From: Flavobacteriales bacterium
GTDB lineage: Bacteria; Bacteroidota; Bacteroidia; Flavobacteriales_D; Sanyastnellaceae
Assembly (NCBI GenBank): GCA_947448135.1
Contig: CANFLZ010000001.1
Coordinates: forward strand, 1-64,000
Direction of reading: 5' to 3'
Length of the DNA: 64,000 nt
Shown: in pieces, positions 41,939-50,989 of the stretch
Layout of the letters: every line of letters starts with the position of its first letter
Numbering within the stretch: position 1 is the stretch's first letter
Made by a program: the position numbers and the translations under genes
Notes under the pieces: model-generated
What the model was told of the DNA's origin: nothing
What the model saw: the letters and a program-made list of their open reading frames with translations, nothing else
Database searches by the model: none

Positions 41939-42451
41939 TTATATGCTGTTCAACATGCGTTGAACTTCTTTGATGTCTTTCTTTAAGTATCCTTTTGTAT
42001 CAAACTTCTTGGCTTCTGCCAAATGCATCATGGCTTCACGCTTCTTTCTTTTGTTGGCAGCTAAAACAGATAAGTTCAAATACACAGCGGCTTTGTCATG
42101 ATCCATTCTCAAACCGTATTGCAACGCACTGCGCAAATTCTTTTCACTTTGCGCCATGCTTTGATTTTGCATATCACAAGTAGCCAATAAGAAATAATAA
42201 TATCCCTTTTGATTTTTCCATAATTTTTCAGGATTGATTTTGACCAACCATGATTTTGCTTTGGCCAGATTTTGACGTTGGATGTAATAAAAAACAACAA
42301 TCAATCTTGTGCTTCTAAAACATACCAATACCAAAACGGCACTCACCAATGTCATGAATATTCCCGTTCCCCACGAGCCATCCCAATACAATAGAAAAGT
42401 GTAAACGAGGGAAAGGGCTGCTACAATAATTTTTATAATTCGTGTATCCAT
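41939..42451 (-). CDS. Small membrane protein with TPR-like helical domain
   Basis: 170 residues. Two hydrophobic segments at the N-terminus (about 7-25, IIVAALSLVYTFLLYW, and 30-52, IFMTLVSAVLVLVCF) are followed by a cytoplasmic helical region with TPR-like spacing: KGYYYFLLATCDMQNQSMAQ, AAVYLNLSVLAANKRKKREA and MMHLAEAKKF. Function unknown; such proteins are common beside housekeeping genes in flavobacteria. A perfect -7 box lies 19 bases upstream. Confidence 0.68.
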   Translation of the reverse strand: MDTRIIKIIVAALSLVYTFLLYWDGSWGTGIFMTLVSAVLVLVCFRSTRLIVVFYYIQRQNLAKAKSWLVKINPEKLWKNQKGYYYFLLATCDMQNQSMAQSEKNLRSALQYGLRMDHDKAAVYLNLSVLAANKRKKREAMMHLAEAKKFDTKGYLKKDIKEVQRMLNSI

Positions 42452-42470
42452 TTTGAATTTATTTCTGTTG

Positions 42471-42478
42471 CAAAAGTA
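42471..42478 (-). promoter_or_regulatory. -7 box TACTTTTG for the 42451 gene
   Basis: Perfect TAnnTTTG on the minus strand, 19 bases before the ATG at 42451; a TTG lies 22 bases upstream of it. Confidence 0.55.
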
Positions 42479-42570
42479 ACAATAATGAACGTTTCAATTT
42501 CAATAACTCGGTGAATAACTCTGTTGAAATGTCGCAAATCACAAAAGTCCAAAGCCCTTGATAGGGTGTC

Positions 42571-42578
42571 TATTTTTG
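42571..42578 (+). promoter_or_regulatory. -7 box TATTTTTG for the 42612 gene
   Basis: Perfect TAnnTTTG, 33 bases before the ATG at 42612. It lies inside a longer reading starting at 42558, which is therefore rejected. Confidence 0.52.
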
Positions 42579-42611
42579 AGAAAACAGATAGGTTACAAAA
42601 AAGTAAAGCCG

Positions 42612-43166
42612 ATGTTACAACTTTTTGGAAAGAAAAAATTAAATACAGAGCGCGTAGCTCACCATTTGGTGAACGCAATCTTGAATAGTGTTGATGAAGG
42701 ATTTGATAGCATTGCAGAATATATCGCCTATTGTCCAGAGTTTGTTACAACGCCGCCGATTCACAAGGCGGACAGTGGGAAATTCTTGATGATCGTAATT
42801 GCGGGTAATTTTAGCATGTTGTCAAAATATTTCAATGCAGGACAAGATCAAGAAATTATTGCAGAAGCAACTAAAAAATTAGCGCCTGTTTTTGATTTGT
42901 CAGAAGGACAATTTTCAGCTGTTGTTAGTGAGTACAAAGAAATGATGTCTCGTGTAAACGCTCCTTCAAAGAATACCTTGTATGCCATGTCAAAGGCGGT
43001 TTTTCTAAAGTATAACTTGAATCCATATCAACAAGATTATTTCAAGATGATGCAAACGCCTAATCCATTGTTCTTGAAAAAAATGGACGAGATTATGTCC
43101 AACTTTTTGTTCAACTGGGAGAACTTCAATGATAAATTTAAAGTTGTATCACAAGCAGTTGCTTAA
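42612..43166 (+). CDS. Cytoplasmic protein of unknown function
   Basis: 184 residues from ATG 42612 (MLQLFGKKKLNTERVAHHLV). No signal peptide or membrane helix; the sequence is mainly helical with a stretch FLMIVIAGNFSMLSKYFNAG and a C-terminal EIMSNFLFNWENFNDKFKVV. No catalytic motif or known family is recognised. It has its own promoter box and ends in a bidirectional terminator, so it is a single-gene unit. Confidence 0.65.
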   Translation: MLQLFGKKKLNTERVAHHLVNAILNSVDEGFDSIAEYIAYCPEFVTTPPIHKADSGKFLMIVIAGNFSMLSKYFNAGQDQEIIAEATKKLAPVFDLSEGQFSAVVSEYKEMMSRVNAPSKNTLYAMSKAVFLKYNLNPYQQDYFKMMQTPNPLFLKKMDEIMSNFLFNWENFNDKFKVVSQAVA

Positions 43167-43182
43167 TACAATTGAATCGAAT

Positions 43183-43217
43183 AAAAAAAAGGCCTTGAAT
43201 TTTCAAGGCCTTTTTTG
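43183..43217. terminator. Bidirectional terminator
   Basis: An 11-bp stem (AAGGCCTTGAA / TTCAAGGCCTT) with A-run left and T-run right, between the 42612 gene and the convergent arginase-family gene; works for both. Confidence 0.85.
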
Positions 43218-43219
43218 TT

Positions 43220-44266
43220 TTACACTTTGGCTTGATCAAATAATCCGCACAAATGAAACAATAATCGAGCACCGACATTGCCATTCCAATCATCTTCTCC
43301 TGGCGCTACTTCAACCAAATCAAATCCGATGAGTTGTTTTTTCTCAGCTGCTTTGTTCAGCAAATACAAGGCCTGCGCATAACTCAATCCGCCTGGAACT
43401 GGTGTCCCTGTATTGGGGCATAGCGTTGGATCTAAACCGTCAATGTCAAAACTGATCAATATTTTTTCTGGTAATTGGTCGATAATGTGATCACAAATAG
43501 ATTTCCAAGTTTCGCCTTCAATCATTCTGGATTGCAATTGGAAATCACTAAATACTTTTACCTTATGGGAGAAGTCTTGAGTAACTTGATCTTCTAGCGC
43601 GCAAAAATCACGAATTCCAACTTGTACCAATTTGTTGACTTGCGGCAATTGAATGGTGTTGTACATAATGGATGCGTGGCTGTATTGAAAACCTTCATAG
43701 GCGATGCGCAAATCCATATGTGCATCGATGTGAAGAATGCCGTAGTGCTCATGCTTTTTGGCCAAGGCGCGATAGTAGCCCAGTGGAGTAGAGTGATCAC
43801 CACCCAATAAGGCGACCTTCTTTCCTTTACCCTGCCAGAATTCGACGCGATTCTCTACCCATTGATTCATGGTTTCACATGCGGCATTCACTTGTGCTAA
43901 TAATTCCGCTGCTTCAGCATTGTCTTGCATGTTGATACCTTCTTCATGCATGGCTATAATGCGCTCAGCTTTTGGTCGCATTTCATTTCCCAAAACTTGA
44001 AGTTCATTGGGGATTTCATCCATCCCAATTCCTTCTTTCCATAAACCAGGAAATTTTTCGTGATGTAAATCAACTTGGAAACTGGCTTCAAAAATGTGCG
44101 CAGGACCTTCTGCAGCGCCGCTTCCATAACTTACCGTAACTTCCCATGGAACGGGAATTAAAATGATATTGCACATTTCATTTTCAAACGGAAGCCCGTA
44201 AATATTGGCATCCGTTAAACCCGCACTGTTGGGGTCGAATTGGTCGATAATTTCTTGCTTATTCAT
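43220..44266 (-). CDS. Arginase/agmatinase-family (ureohydrolase) enzyme
   Basis: 348 residues. The dimanganese ligands of the ureohydrolase fold are all visible: GGDHSTPLGYYRAL (His), HIDAHMDLR (Asp, His, Asp) and SFDIDGLDPT (Asp, Asp), with GTPVPGGLSYAQA following. The family includes arginase, agmatinase and formimidoylglutamase; sequence alone does not settle the substrate. An insert of about 50 residues (NMQDNAEAAELLAQV region) precedes the active site, as in a Bacteroidota subgroup. The start overlaps the end of ribBA by 8 bases, so both share a transcript. Confidence 0.9.
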   Translation of the reverse strand: MNKQEIIDQFDPNSAGLTDANIYGLPFENEMCNIILIPVPWEVTVSYGSGAAEGPAHIFEASFQVDLHHEKFPGLWKEGIGMDEIPNELQVLGNEMRPKAERIIAMHEEGINMQDNAEAAELLAQVNAACETMNQWVENRVEFWQGKGKKVALLGGDHSTPLGYYRALAKKHEHYGILHIDAHMDLRIAYEGFQYSHASIMYNTIQLPQVNKLVQVGIRDFCALEDQVTQDFSHKVKVFSDFQLQSRMIEGETWKSICDHIIDQLPEKILISFDIDGLDPTLCPNTGTPVPGGLSYAQALYLLNKAAEKKQLIGFDLVEVAPGEDDWNGNVGARLLFHLCGLFDQAKV

Positions 44267-45344
44267 TTTCTAATGGTTCATGTGTGACAATTTCAATTCC
44301 GTATCCATTCAAGGAATTTCTCTTCACCGGATGATTGGAAATTAAATGCATGTGTCGAATGTTGAGCGCACGAATAATCTGCGCTCCAGTGCCGTAGTCT
44401 CTGTCATCCATGGGCAATGATTCTTCTTGCTTGTGATGTGCGTGCATGTAAACAAGTGCACCTTTCCCTTTTTCTTGAATTTTCTTTAATCCTTTACCCA
44501 AAGCGGAGTTTTCGCCGTTTTGTATCCAATCCAATAAATCCAATTCTGGTTTTCCGCTATGAACGCGCACGGCAACAGTTTCTTGATCACTCCAATTTCC
44601 CAAGGTAAAAGCGTAATGTTTTTCTTGGGTGATACTTTGGGTAAAAGTGAAATGAGTGAATGAGCCAAATGGGTTATTGAAAGGAGTTCTCGTTGTCTCA
44701 GTGACCAATCGTTCTGATTGCATTCGATGGGCAATGAGATCTTCGATCGAGATAATTTTTAAGTTGTGTTTTTGAGCAATTTCGAGCAGTTGAGGAAGAC
44801 GCGCCATTGTGCCATCTTCATTCATGATTTCGACCAACACCCCTGCAGGTTCAAACCCTGCCATCCTTGCCAAGTCGATGGTCGCTTCGGTGTGTCCTGG
44901 TCTACGCAATACACCTTCGGGTTTTGCAATCAAAGGGAAAATATGGCCAGGTCTGGCTAAATCACGGTGTTGAGTTTGGGGATTGATCAAAGCCTGAACA
45001 GTCTTCGATCGATCATGTGCACTAATCCCTGTTGTGCATCCATGTCCTAACAAATCAACGGAAACAGTAAATGCGGTTTTGTTGGGATCGGTGTTGTGGG
45101 TTACCATCAAGGGTAAATCCAATTCTTGACATCGAGCGGGTGTCAGCGCGGCACAAATCAATCCTCGTCCTTCTTTGGACATGAAGTTGATGACTTCCGG
45201 AGTAACATTTCGTGCGGCTGTGATGAAATCACCTTCGTTTTCCCTGTCTTCGTTGTCTACCACAATCACAACCTTTCCAGCGCGAATGTCTGCAATGGCT
45301 TCTTCTATCGAATTCAATATTGATTCCTTTGTCGAATTACTCAT
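44259..45344 (-). CDS. ribBA: RibBA: DHBP synthase with a degenerate GTP cyclohydrolase II domain
   Basis: 361 residues. The N-terminal domain (1-205) is an intact 3,4-dihydroxy-2-butanone 4-phosphate synthase: VVDNEDRENEGDFI, GLICAALTPARC, HGCTTGISAHDR and RPGHTEATIDLARMAG. The C-terminal part aligns with GTP cyclohydrolase II through DYGTGAQIIRALNIRHM and LISNHPVKRNSLNGYGIEIV, but the zinc-site Cys residues (normally ECLTGD...LRCDC after the first His) are missing: the sequence reads VAVRVHSGKPELDLLDW. The RQEGRGIGL motif is replaced by MHAHHKQEES. It should make DHBP only. A perfect -7 box lies 4 bases before the ATG. Confidence 0.9.
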   Translation of the reverse strand: MSNSTKESILNSIEEAIADIRAGKVVIVVDNEDRENEGDFITAARNVTPEVINFMSKEGRGLICAALTPARCQELDLPLMVTHNTDPNKTAFTVSVDLLGHGCTTGISAHDRSKTVQALINPQTQHRDLARPGHIFPLIAKPEGVLRRPGHTEATIDLARMAGFEPAGVLVEIMNEDGTMARLPQLLEIAQKHNLKIISIEDLIAHRMQSERLVTETTRTPFNNPFGSFTHFTFTQSITQEKHYAFTLGNWSDQETVAVRVHSGKPELDLLDWIQNGENSALGKGLKKIQEKGKGALVYMHAHHKQEESLPMDDRDYGTGAQIIRALNIRHMHLISNHPVKRNSLNGYGIEIVTHEPLENE

Positions 45345-45348
45345 GCAA

Positions 45349-45356
45349 CAAAGTTA
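45349..45356 (-). promoter_or_regulatory. -7 box TAACTTTG for ribBA
   Basis: Perfect TAnnTTTG on the minus strand ending 4 bases before the ribBA ATG. No FMN riboswitch fits in the 45 bases between ribBA and argS. Confidence 0.58.
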
Positions 45357-45365
45357 CAGCCTTCT

Positions 45366-45373
45366 TACCTTTA
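45366..45373 (+). promoter_or_regulatory. -7 box-like TACCTTTA for argS
   Basis: TACCTTTA, one mismatch to TAnnTTTG, 16 bases before the argS ATG at 45390. Confidence 0.38.
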
Positions 45374-45389
45374 CAGCACGAAATCGTCT

Positions 45390-47174
45390 ATGAATAGCAT
45401 GCAAGAATTAATCAAACAAACCGTAATCAAGGCAGGACAATCTCTTTTTGGAGTTGATTTTCCCGAGACATCGATACAATTTCAAGCGACACGAAAAGAA
45501 TTTGATGGGGATATTACTTTGGTCGTATTTCCATTGACAAAATTAACCCAAAGCAAACCAGAAGAACTCGGTGAGAAATTGGGTGCTTTTTTGGTTCAAG
45601 AAATAGAAGCGCTGACGGCATTCAATGTTGTCAAAGGTTTCCTGAATTTGGTTTACACCGATGGGTTTTGGATGAAGAGTTTGGAAGGAATGGTTAAACA
45701 ACCGGATTGGGGGAAGTCGCCTAAGGACTCAAGACCGCGCATGATGGTTGAGTATTCATCACCCAATACCAACAAGCCTTTGCATTTGGGACATTTGCGA
45801 AATAACTTTTTGGGATATTCTGTATCTCAGATATTAGAAGCGTTTGGACACAAAGTAACCAAGGTGCAAATTATCAATGATCGCGGGATCCATATTTGCA
45901 AGAGTATGTATGCTTGGCTCAAGTCGGGTCGCAATGAAACCCCCGAATCGACAGGGATGAAGGGTGATAAATTGGTAGGGAAATATTATGTTGAGTTTGA
46001 CTTACAATACAAAGCTGAAATCAAGGAATTGATGGCCACGGGTTCATCGGAAGATGAGGCCAAACAACAGGCACCTTCGATACTTGCTGCTCAGGAAATG
46101 TTGCGACAATGGGAAGAAGGAAATGAAGAAGTGGTGAGCCTTTGGAAGAAAATGAATCAATGGGTGTATGCCGGTTTTGATGTGACCTATGCGCGCATGG
46201 GGGTTTCTTTCGACAAATTGTATTTTGAAAGTGAAACATATCTCAAAGGCAAAGAAGAAGTAGAGAAAGGATTGGCCAACGGCGTGTTTTTTAAGAAAGA
46301 CGATGGAAGTGTTTGGATTGATTTGACCGAAGAGGGTTTGGATCAAAAAGCGGTTTTGAGACGAGATGGCACCGCCATGTACGTGACGCAAGATATCGGA
46401 ACAGCTATTTTGCGATTCGAAGATTATCCAGATACAGCGGGTCAGATTTACACGGTGGGCAATGAGCAAGAATATCATTTTAAAGTGCTTTTCAAGATCC
46501 TAAAGAAGTTAGGTTGGACGCAAAGCGATGCTTGTCATCATTTGAGTTATGGCATGGTTGAATTGCCAGAAGGAAAAATGAAGAGTAGGGAGGGTACTGT
46601 TGTTGATGCTGATGATTTGATGGAAAGTATGGCCACTGAATCCAGATTGGTGGCTGATGAGCAAGGCAAGTTGAGCGATTTGACCGAAGATGAAAAGAAG
46701 GATACTTATGATATCATCGGTATGTCAGCATTGAAGTATTTCTTGCTGCGCGTTGATCCCAAAAAGAACATGATGTTCAATCCCCAAGAGAGTATTGATT
46801 TTAATGGCAATACTGGACCTTTCATTCAATATGCTTATGTGCGAACGCAATCTATTTTGCGCAGGGCTGGCGATTTTAAAATGGAAAGTTGGAATGGTGT
46901 AGACATCAATGAATGGGAAAGAAATTTGATCAAATGCCTTTCGGCTTATCCAAATGCAATTGAAGAAGCCGCGAGCAAATATGATCCTTCTGTTGTTGCC
47001 GCGTTTGCTTATGAATTGACCAAAACGTTCAATTCTTTTTATCAGCAATGTTCAATATTAAAAGAAGAGAATGCAGCTTTGAAATCATTGCGAATGGAAT
47101 TAACCGCATTGAGCGGTCAGTGTATTGCTTCCAGCATGCAGTTATTGGGAATTGAAATGCCGACGAGAATGTAA
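45390..47174 (+). CDS. argS: Arginyl-tRNA synthetase
   Basis: ArgS charges tRNA-Arg. 594 residues, normal. Seen: N-terminal tRNA D-loop domain (IQFQATRKEFDGDITLVVFP), HIGH-type motif HLGHLRN (132-138), QIINDRGIHICKSM, KMSKS-type motif EGKMKSREGTVV, MMFNPQESIDFNGNTGPFIQ and the DALR anticodon-binding C-terminus. A second in-frame ATG (residue 4) is an alternative start. Ends at a strong terminator facing the T9SS type B gene. Confidence 0.97.
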   Translation: MNSMQELIKQTVIKAGQSLFGVDFPETSIQFQATRKEFDGDITLVVFPLTKLTQSKPEELGEKLGAFLVQEIEALTAFNVVKGFLNLVYTDGFWMKSLEGMVKQPDWGKSPKDSRPRMMVEYSSPNTNKPLHLGHLRNNFLGYSVSQILEAFGHKVTKVQIINDRGIHICKSMYAWLKSGRNETPESTGMKGDKLVGKYYVEFDLQYKAEIKELMATGSSEDEAKQQAPSILAAQEMLRQWEEGNEEVVSLWKKMNQWVYAGFDVTYARMGVSFDKLYFESETYLKGKEEVEKGLANGVFFKKDDGSVWIDLTEEGLDQKAVLRRDGTAMYVTQDIGTAILRFEDYPDTAGQIYTVGNEQEYHFKVLFKILKKLGWTQSDACHHLSYGMVELPEGKMKSREGTVVDADDLMESMATESRLVADEQGKLSDLTEDEKKDTYDIIGMSALKYFLLRVDPKKNMMFNPQESIDFNGNTGPFIQYAYVRTQSILRRAGDFKMESWNGVDINEWERNLIKCLSAYPNAIEEAASKYDPSVVAAFAYELTKTFNSFYQQCSILKEENAALKSLRMELTALSGQCIASSMQLLGIEMPTRM

Positions 47175-47186
47175 TCAACGCAAGAG

Positions 47187-47220
47187 AAAAAAAAAGGCGA
47201 CCAAATGGGTCGCCTTTTTT
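47187..47220. terminator. Bidirectional terminator after argS
   Basis: A 7-bp stem (GGCGACC / GGGTCGCC-type arms) with an AAAT loop, A-run on the left and six or more T on the right, between convergent argS and the 47235 gene. Confidence 0.82.
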
Positions 47221-47234
47221 ATGGGATTGATTTT

Positions 47235-50200
47235 TTATCGTGCAATGGTGATGGTTCCGACCAATTCTTTGCGCTCTCCAGTTGAGATAGAGCGGATGGT
47301 AGCATTCCAATTGTAAACCCCATTGGGTACGTAGTATTCGCCTCCTTGTTTGTTTCCTTCCCAAGGTTGGTGCGGATCAGTTGTTTTGAAAACGATAGAT
47401 CCCCAACGATCAAAAATGGTCAATTGGAAATTCTTTTCATCCAAATCATTGGATACAAATTGAATGGCATCGTTGATATTATCTCCATTCGGCGTAAATC
47501 CGGTAGGGATATAGAAAAGGAAAGGCTCGATGACATGCACTTGGCCAGTAGCCACATCAATACATCCATTGTTATCGATGACTTGAAGTTGTACGGTATA
47601 ATATCCTCCAACGCCAAGTGGGAATGTGTGCACGGGTTCAAAATCTTGCGAGTATTCCTCGTTGCCATCCAAATCAAAAGTCCAGTTGTAGTTGATGATA
47701 TTTCCCTCGCTCATGTTGTTGAAGTGGAAGGTGGGTTCGAAAGAATCTACGTCTTCTTCCGCCGTCATCCAGCCTGCAACCGGCGGAGCAAATGAGGTGA
47801 TATAGTTGTTCAAGGTTGTGTCATACTGACATCCCAAATCATCAATTAATAAAACGCTCACATGATAAGATCCCGGATTATCAAAAGTCTGGTTGATATT
47901 GACCATGTTGTCGTAACCGTCGCCATTGCTTATTTCCCAATGGTTGAGGTCGTACAAGGTTGGATCAGTCGTCAACTCCAACGCAATTGGATCGGGCCAA
48001 CATGCTTGTTGTGGCGTGGCTGTAAGATGAATAGGAACTTGAGGACGAACAGTCAATTGAAAACAATTGGTGTCTAAGTCAGTACAAGCGTCAGTCACGA
48101 TAGCACAGAATTGGCCACTTCCTGATGGGTCAAATCCCAATAGATCTTCAGTGAAACCTACTGGATTTCCATCAAATGTCCACAAATAAGAAATAGGAGC
48201 CAAACCGCCTGTAGTCGTTAAAACGTTACAATCAATTAAATCGTCAAAGCAGATTTCCGTATCGGCAGTTGTTGTGATCGTGACAGGTGTACTTTCTTGA
48301 ATGGTAACAGTGGCAGATAAGGTACAACCACCTGAGGTCACTTGGTGTGTATAAACACCAGGATTGCTCGTGGTAGGATTAAAAGTCAATTGCGTACTCA
48401 ATTCACCGGGATCATTTCCAAACAATGTTCCGTCAGGCAAAGTCCAAACACCAACGTCTTGAACAGGATTACCATCTAACAAGTCAAATACATTGTAAAC
48501 CGTATTGTCATTGAAACAATAAATGGGAGGCGTAGTACTAATTCCAGGATCTCCCAATGGATTTACTTGAACGGTTACAGTGGCAGTAGAGGCACAGCCA
48601 GGATGTCCCGCAGGGTATCCAGTAACTGTATATGTGGTGGTTTGGGTCACACCACTTGCCATTGGATCGATGATATTCGGATTGTCTAAAGTAGCGGCAG
48701 GTGTCCATTCCCAATCATAGTCGGGACCTTGCGAAGAAAGGGTAGTTCCAGTAGCGGGATCAAACATATTGACAACAAAGGTGTTGGCATAACCGACAGA
48801 TCCATCACTCTCCATATAGACGGTCAAACAACCTGAGGGGTCAGTAGATGTAACGGTGACTGGCGAAGTAATTGTTGCCGGCAATCCTGAGGTTGAACCT
48901 TGCCCCCAATTGAAAAGGTTGTTCGGTCCTGCTGGTAAGCCAGTGGGCAAAGGTGTTCCAAAATTGACGGACCCATTGTAAATACCCAAACCATCAAAAC
49001 CTGATTCAATCTGCCCTGAAATTTGAACCGACACTTGATACCCGGAGCCAGCAGGAGGACAAAGCACATCGGTGTAAAGCAGGTTGTTATCGTATGTACC
49101 ATTCCCATCATTGTCACCTATTGGTCCTGACGAACAAACAGGACAGACGGGAATTCCTTGAAACCAGGCCTGGAGCTGAACAGGATTACAATCATATTGA
49201 ATGACATCTGGAACTGTGATAACAGGAATTGGGTCGTAGAACTCGATGTAAACCGTTGTATCATTGGCACAACCAAAAGAGTTGATGACATGATAAGTGA
49301 AACCGTAAGTACCCGCAGCAGGTGGATTGATTTGCAGCACATCGCTATTGGTTGTGGCATCAACCAAATTCGATAGCGCTGGATCCACTGTCCAATAAGA
49401 GCTATCGGAGTCAATTCCAATACTCGGCGTAAATGTTGTAATACCGGGGAAAAGAGCAGGGTTAAGATTCAAACCCCATTCAAAAATGTAACCATTATCC
49501 GCGGCAAGGTTATCCAATACGCTAATGGTCCATGCTCCGTTCAATGGGCAACCTACGAGGTCACACAAATTTCCAGTGGCAGCATAAGTACCTGCAGCCA
49601 AGGAGTTTCCAGCAGGGTTTCCAACACCAGTAACGATATTTCCACCAGCAACTCCGCCTGTGAAGGCTGCATTCCATGTTGGGTTGGTTGTGTTAGGAGC
49701 CCATGTGTAAGTAGAACCGACACCAGGCTGTGTTGCAGAAATACCATCATCGATAGCAGCTCCCAAATATGTGCCGCCGCCGCCGCTCGGATAAGTTACC
49801 AAATCTACCACTGTGCCATTTGGACAAGTAATTGTCAAGGATACGTCTCCTGAATAAGAGTGCTCCATATTCACAAAAATGCCGTACAAATCGTTACAGT
49901 TGGTTAAAGTAGCCGAAGGATCAAAGAAGTCATAGGTAATCGAGTTGGTGTAAGTAAATCCTGCACCATCTGCCAAATAGGATTGGCCTGAAACAACTTG
50001 TGGAGGAAGTGAGGTCCATTGGATACTTTCAAAAGCTCCTTCCAATTGAAGATTATCGCCCAAACAAGTCATGGTGGGTGCATTCTCTGAAAGCTGCGTG
50101 AACACTGGAACAGTAGAAACCCAAACGCTAAGGGGTTCGATATTTAGATTCTGACAGCCGTTGTTATCCGTTACAATCAAGGTTACCAAATGCTCACCAG

Positions 50201-50861
50201 GTTCTGTGAAATCATGAGATACGTTGGCTCCAGACAATGTGTCAATTGTACCATCATCAAAATTCCATTGGTATTGAACCAAGTTAAATCCAGGAGCTGC
50301 AAATGAACCAGCTCCGCTAAAAGAAATTGTTTCTCCTATACATACACTAACGTGCGGATTATTGACGGGATCTTGTATTGTAGCGCCAACATAAGAAGAA
50401 GCCGATGTTGGATTGGCGCAAGGAGTAGTGCAGCTGACAGTTGCTTCAAAACCGGGTGAAGAAGTATTGGCAGGACCATTGTCACTGAATTGTAATGTGA
50501 GACAACCCGAAGTGTTGTTCACAGAACCAGTAACTTGATATCCTTGAAGTTGACTTCCTGTGTATGAACCCAGTGAAGTAGCCGCAGTGCTATTCCCATC
50601 GTAAATGGCGAGATAATCAGAATTTGACGCATTGGCATTGGTTTGGAGCGCAAAGGCAGAGAAATCCAATTGAATAACATCCCCAGGAGTGTCCGGACAA
50701 ATGACCATGGTGTAGTTGGCGTCGGTATAAAATCCACCACCAGGACCATCATCAGTCAAAATAGTTGAACATGTGTTTAATGTTGTGTTAGAAATTGGCG
50801 TCTGAGCATTCGAAAAAAATGGTATCACGACGGCCAAAAAAAGGAATACACGTAGTTTCAT
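47235..50861 (-). CDS. Giant T9SS type B surface protein with CUB-like, PKD and P domains
   Basis: 1208 residues with a signal peptide (to about 19). Domains by eye: CUB-like region (30-145; SDYLAIYDGNSTAATSLG), PKD domain near 195-250 (YQWNFDDGTIDTLSG), a proprotein-convertase P-type domain around 300-470 (SYSGDVSLTITCPNG, NGAWTISVLDNLAADNGYI), a second CUB-like unit about 580-700, several Ig/PKD-like units, a late PKD (NYNWTFDLDGNEEY) and a gliding-motility C-terminal domain (FIPTGFTPNGDNINDAIQF, FQLTIFDRWGSIVFKT, ending VGTITIAR). The last is the T9SS type B signal. Likely adhesin or matrix protein on the cell surface. Located downstream of the sigma/anti-sigma pair. Confidence 0.87.
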   Translation of the reverse strand: MKLRVFLFLAVVIPFFSNAQTPISNTTLNTCSTILTDDGPGGGFYTDANYTMVICPDTPGDVIQLDFSAFALQTNANASNSDYLAIYDGNSTAATSLGSYTGSQLQGYQVTGSVNNTSGCLTLQFSDNGPANTSSPGFEATVSCTTPCANPTSASSYVGATIQDPVNNPHVSVCIGETISFSGAGSFAAPGFNLVQYQWNFDDGTIDTLSGANVSHDFTEPGEHLVTLIVTDNNGCQNLNIEPLSVWVSTVPVFTQLSENAPTMTCLGDNLQLEGAFESIQWTSLPPQVVSGQSYLADGAGFTYTNSITYDFFDPSATLTNCNDLYGIFVNMEHSYSGDVSLTITCPNGTVVDLVTYPSGGGGTYLGAAIDDGISATQPGVGSTYTWAPNTTNPTWNAAFTGGVAGGNIVTGVGNPAGNSLAAGTYAATGNLCDLVGCPLNGAWTISVLDNLAADNGYIFEWGLNLNPALFPGITTFTPSIGIDSDSSYWTVDPALSNLVDATTNSDVLQINPPAAGTYGFTYHVINSFGCANDTTVYIEFYDPIPVITVPDVIQYDCNPVQLQAWFQGIPVCPVCSSGPIGDNDGNGTYDNNLLYTDVLCPPAGSGYQVSVQISGQIESGFDGLGIYNGSVNFGTPLPTGLPAGPNNLFNWGQGSTSGLPATITSPVTVTSTDPSGCLTVYMESDGSVGYANTFVVNMFDPATGTTLSSQGPDYDWEWTPAATLDNPNIIDPMASGVTQTTTYTVTGYPAGHPGCASTATVTVQVNPLGDPGISTTPPIYCFNDNTVYNVFDLLDGNPVQDVGVWTLPDGTLFGNDPGELSTQLTFNPTTSNPGVYTHQVTSGGCTLSATVTIQESTPVTITTTADTEICFDDLIDCNVLTTTGGLAPISYLWTFDGNPVGFTEDLLGFDPSGSGQFCAIVTDACTDLDTNCFQLTVRPQVPIHLTATPQQACWPDPIALELTTDPTLYDLNHWEISNGDGYDNMVNINQTFDNPGSYHVSVLLIDDLGCQYDTTLNNYITSFAPPVAGWMTAEEDVDSFEPTFHFNNMSEGNIINYNWTFDLDGNEEYSQDFEPVHTFPLGVGGYYTVQLQVIDNNGCIDVATGQVHVIEPFLFYIPTGFTPNGDNINDAIQFVSNDLDEKNFQLTIFDRWGSIVFKTTDPHQPWEGNKQGGEYYVPNGVYNWNATIRSISTGERKELVGTITIAR

Positions 50862-50894
50862 GGATATATACTTCTCTTCGGTTTAGTAATCAGA

Positions 50895-50902
50895 CAAATA
50901 TA
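50895..50902 (-). promoter_or_regulatory. -7 box TATATTTG for the T9SS type B gene
   Basis: Perfect TAnnTTTG on the minus strand, 33 bases before the ATG at 50861 and after the upstream terminator. If the nearby ECF sigma factor controls this gene, its site would have to be elsewhere or overlap. Confidence 0.48.
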
Positions 50903-50935
50903 CGAATTCAAGAGTTGCATTTTGCATGAAATTTG

Positions 50936-50969
50936 TCAAAAAAAAAGGGAGCCGAGGCTCCACTTTTCT
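50936..50969 (-). terminator. Terminator of the sigma/anti-sigma operon
   Basis: On the minus strand GGAGCC-TC-GGCTCC followed by a C and nine T, 20 bases after the anti-sigma stop. Separates the regulatory pair from the T9SS type B gene. Confidence 0.78.
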
Positions 50970-50989
50970 TTTTGTTATCTAGGGTTTGG

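Noticed and set aside
45345..45389. FMN riboswitch upstream of ribBA
   Set aside because: Only 45 bases separate ribBA and argS, too few for the aptamer, and a promoter box sits 4 bases from the start.
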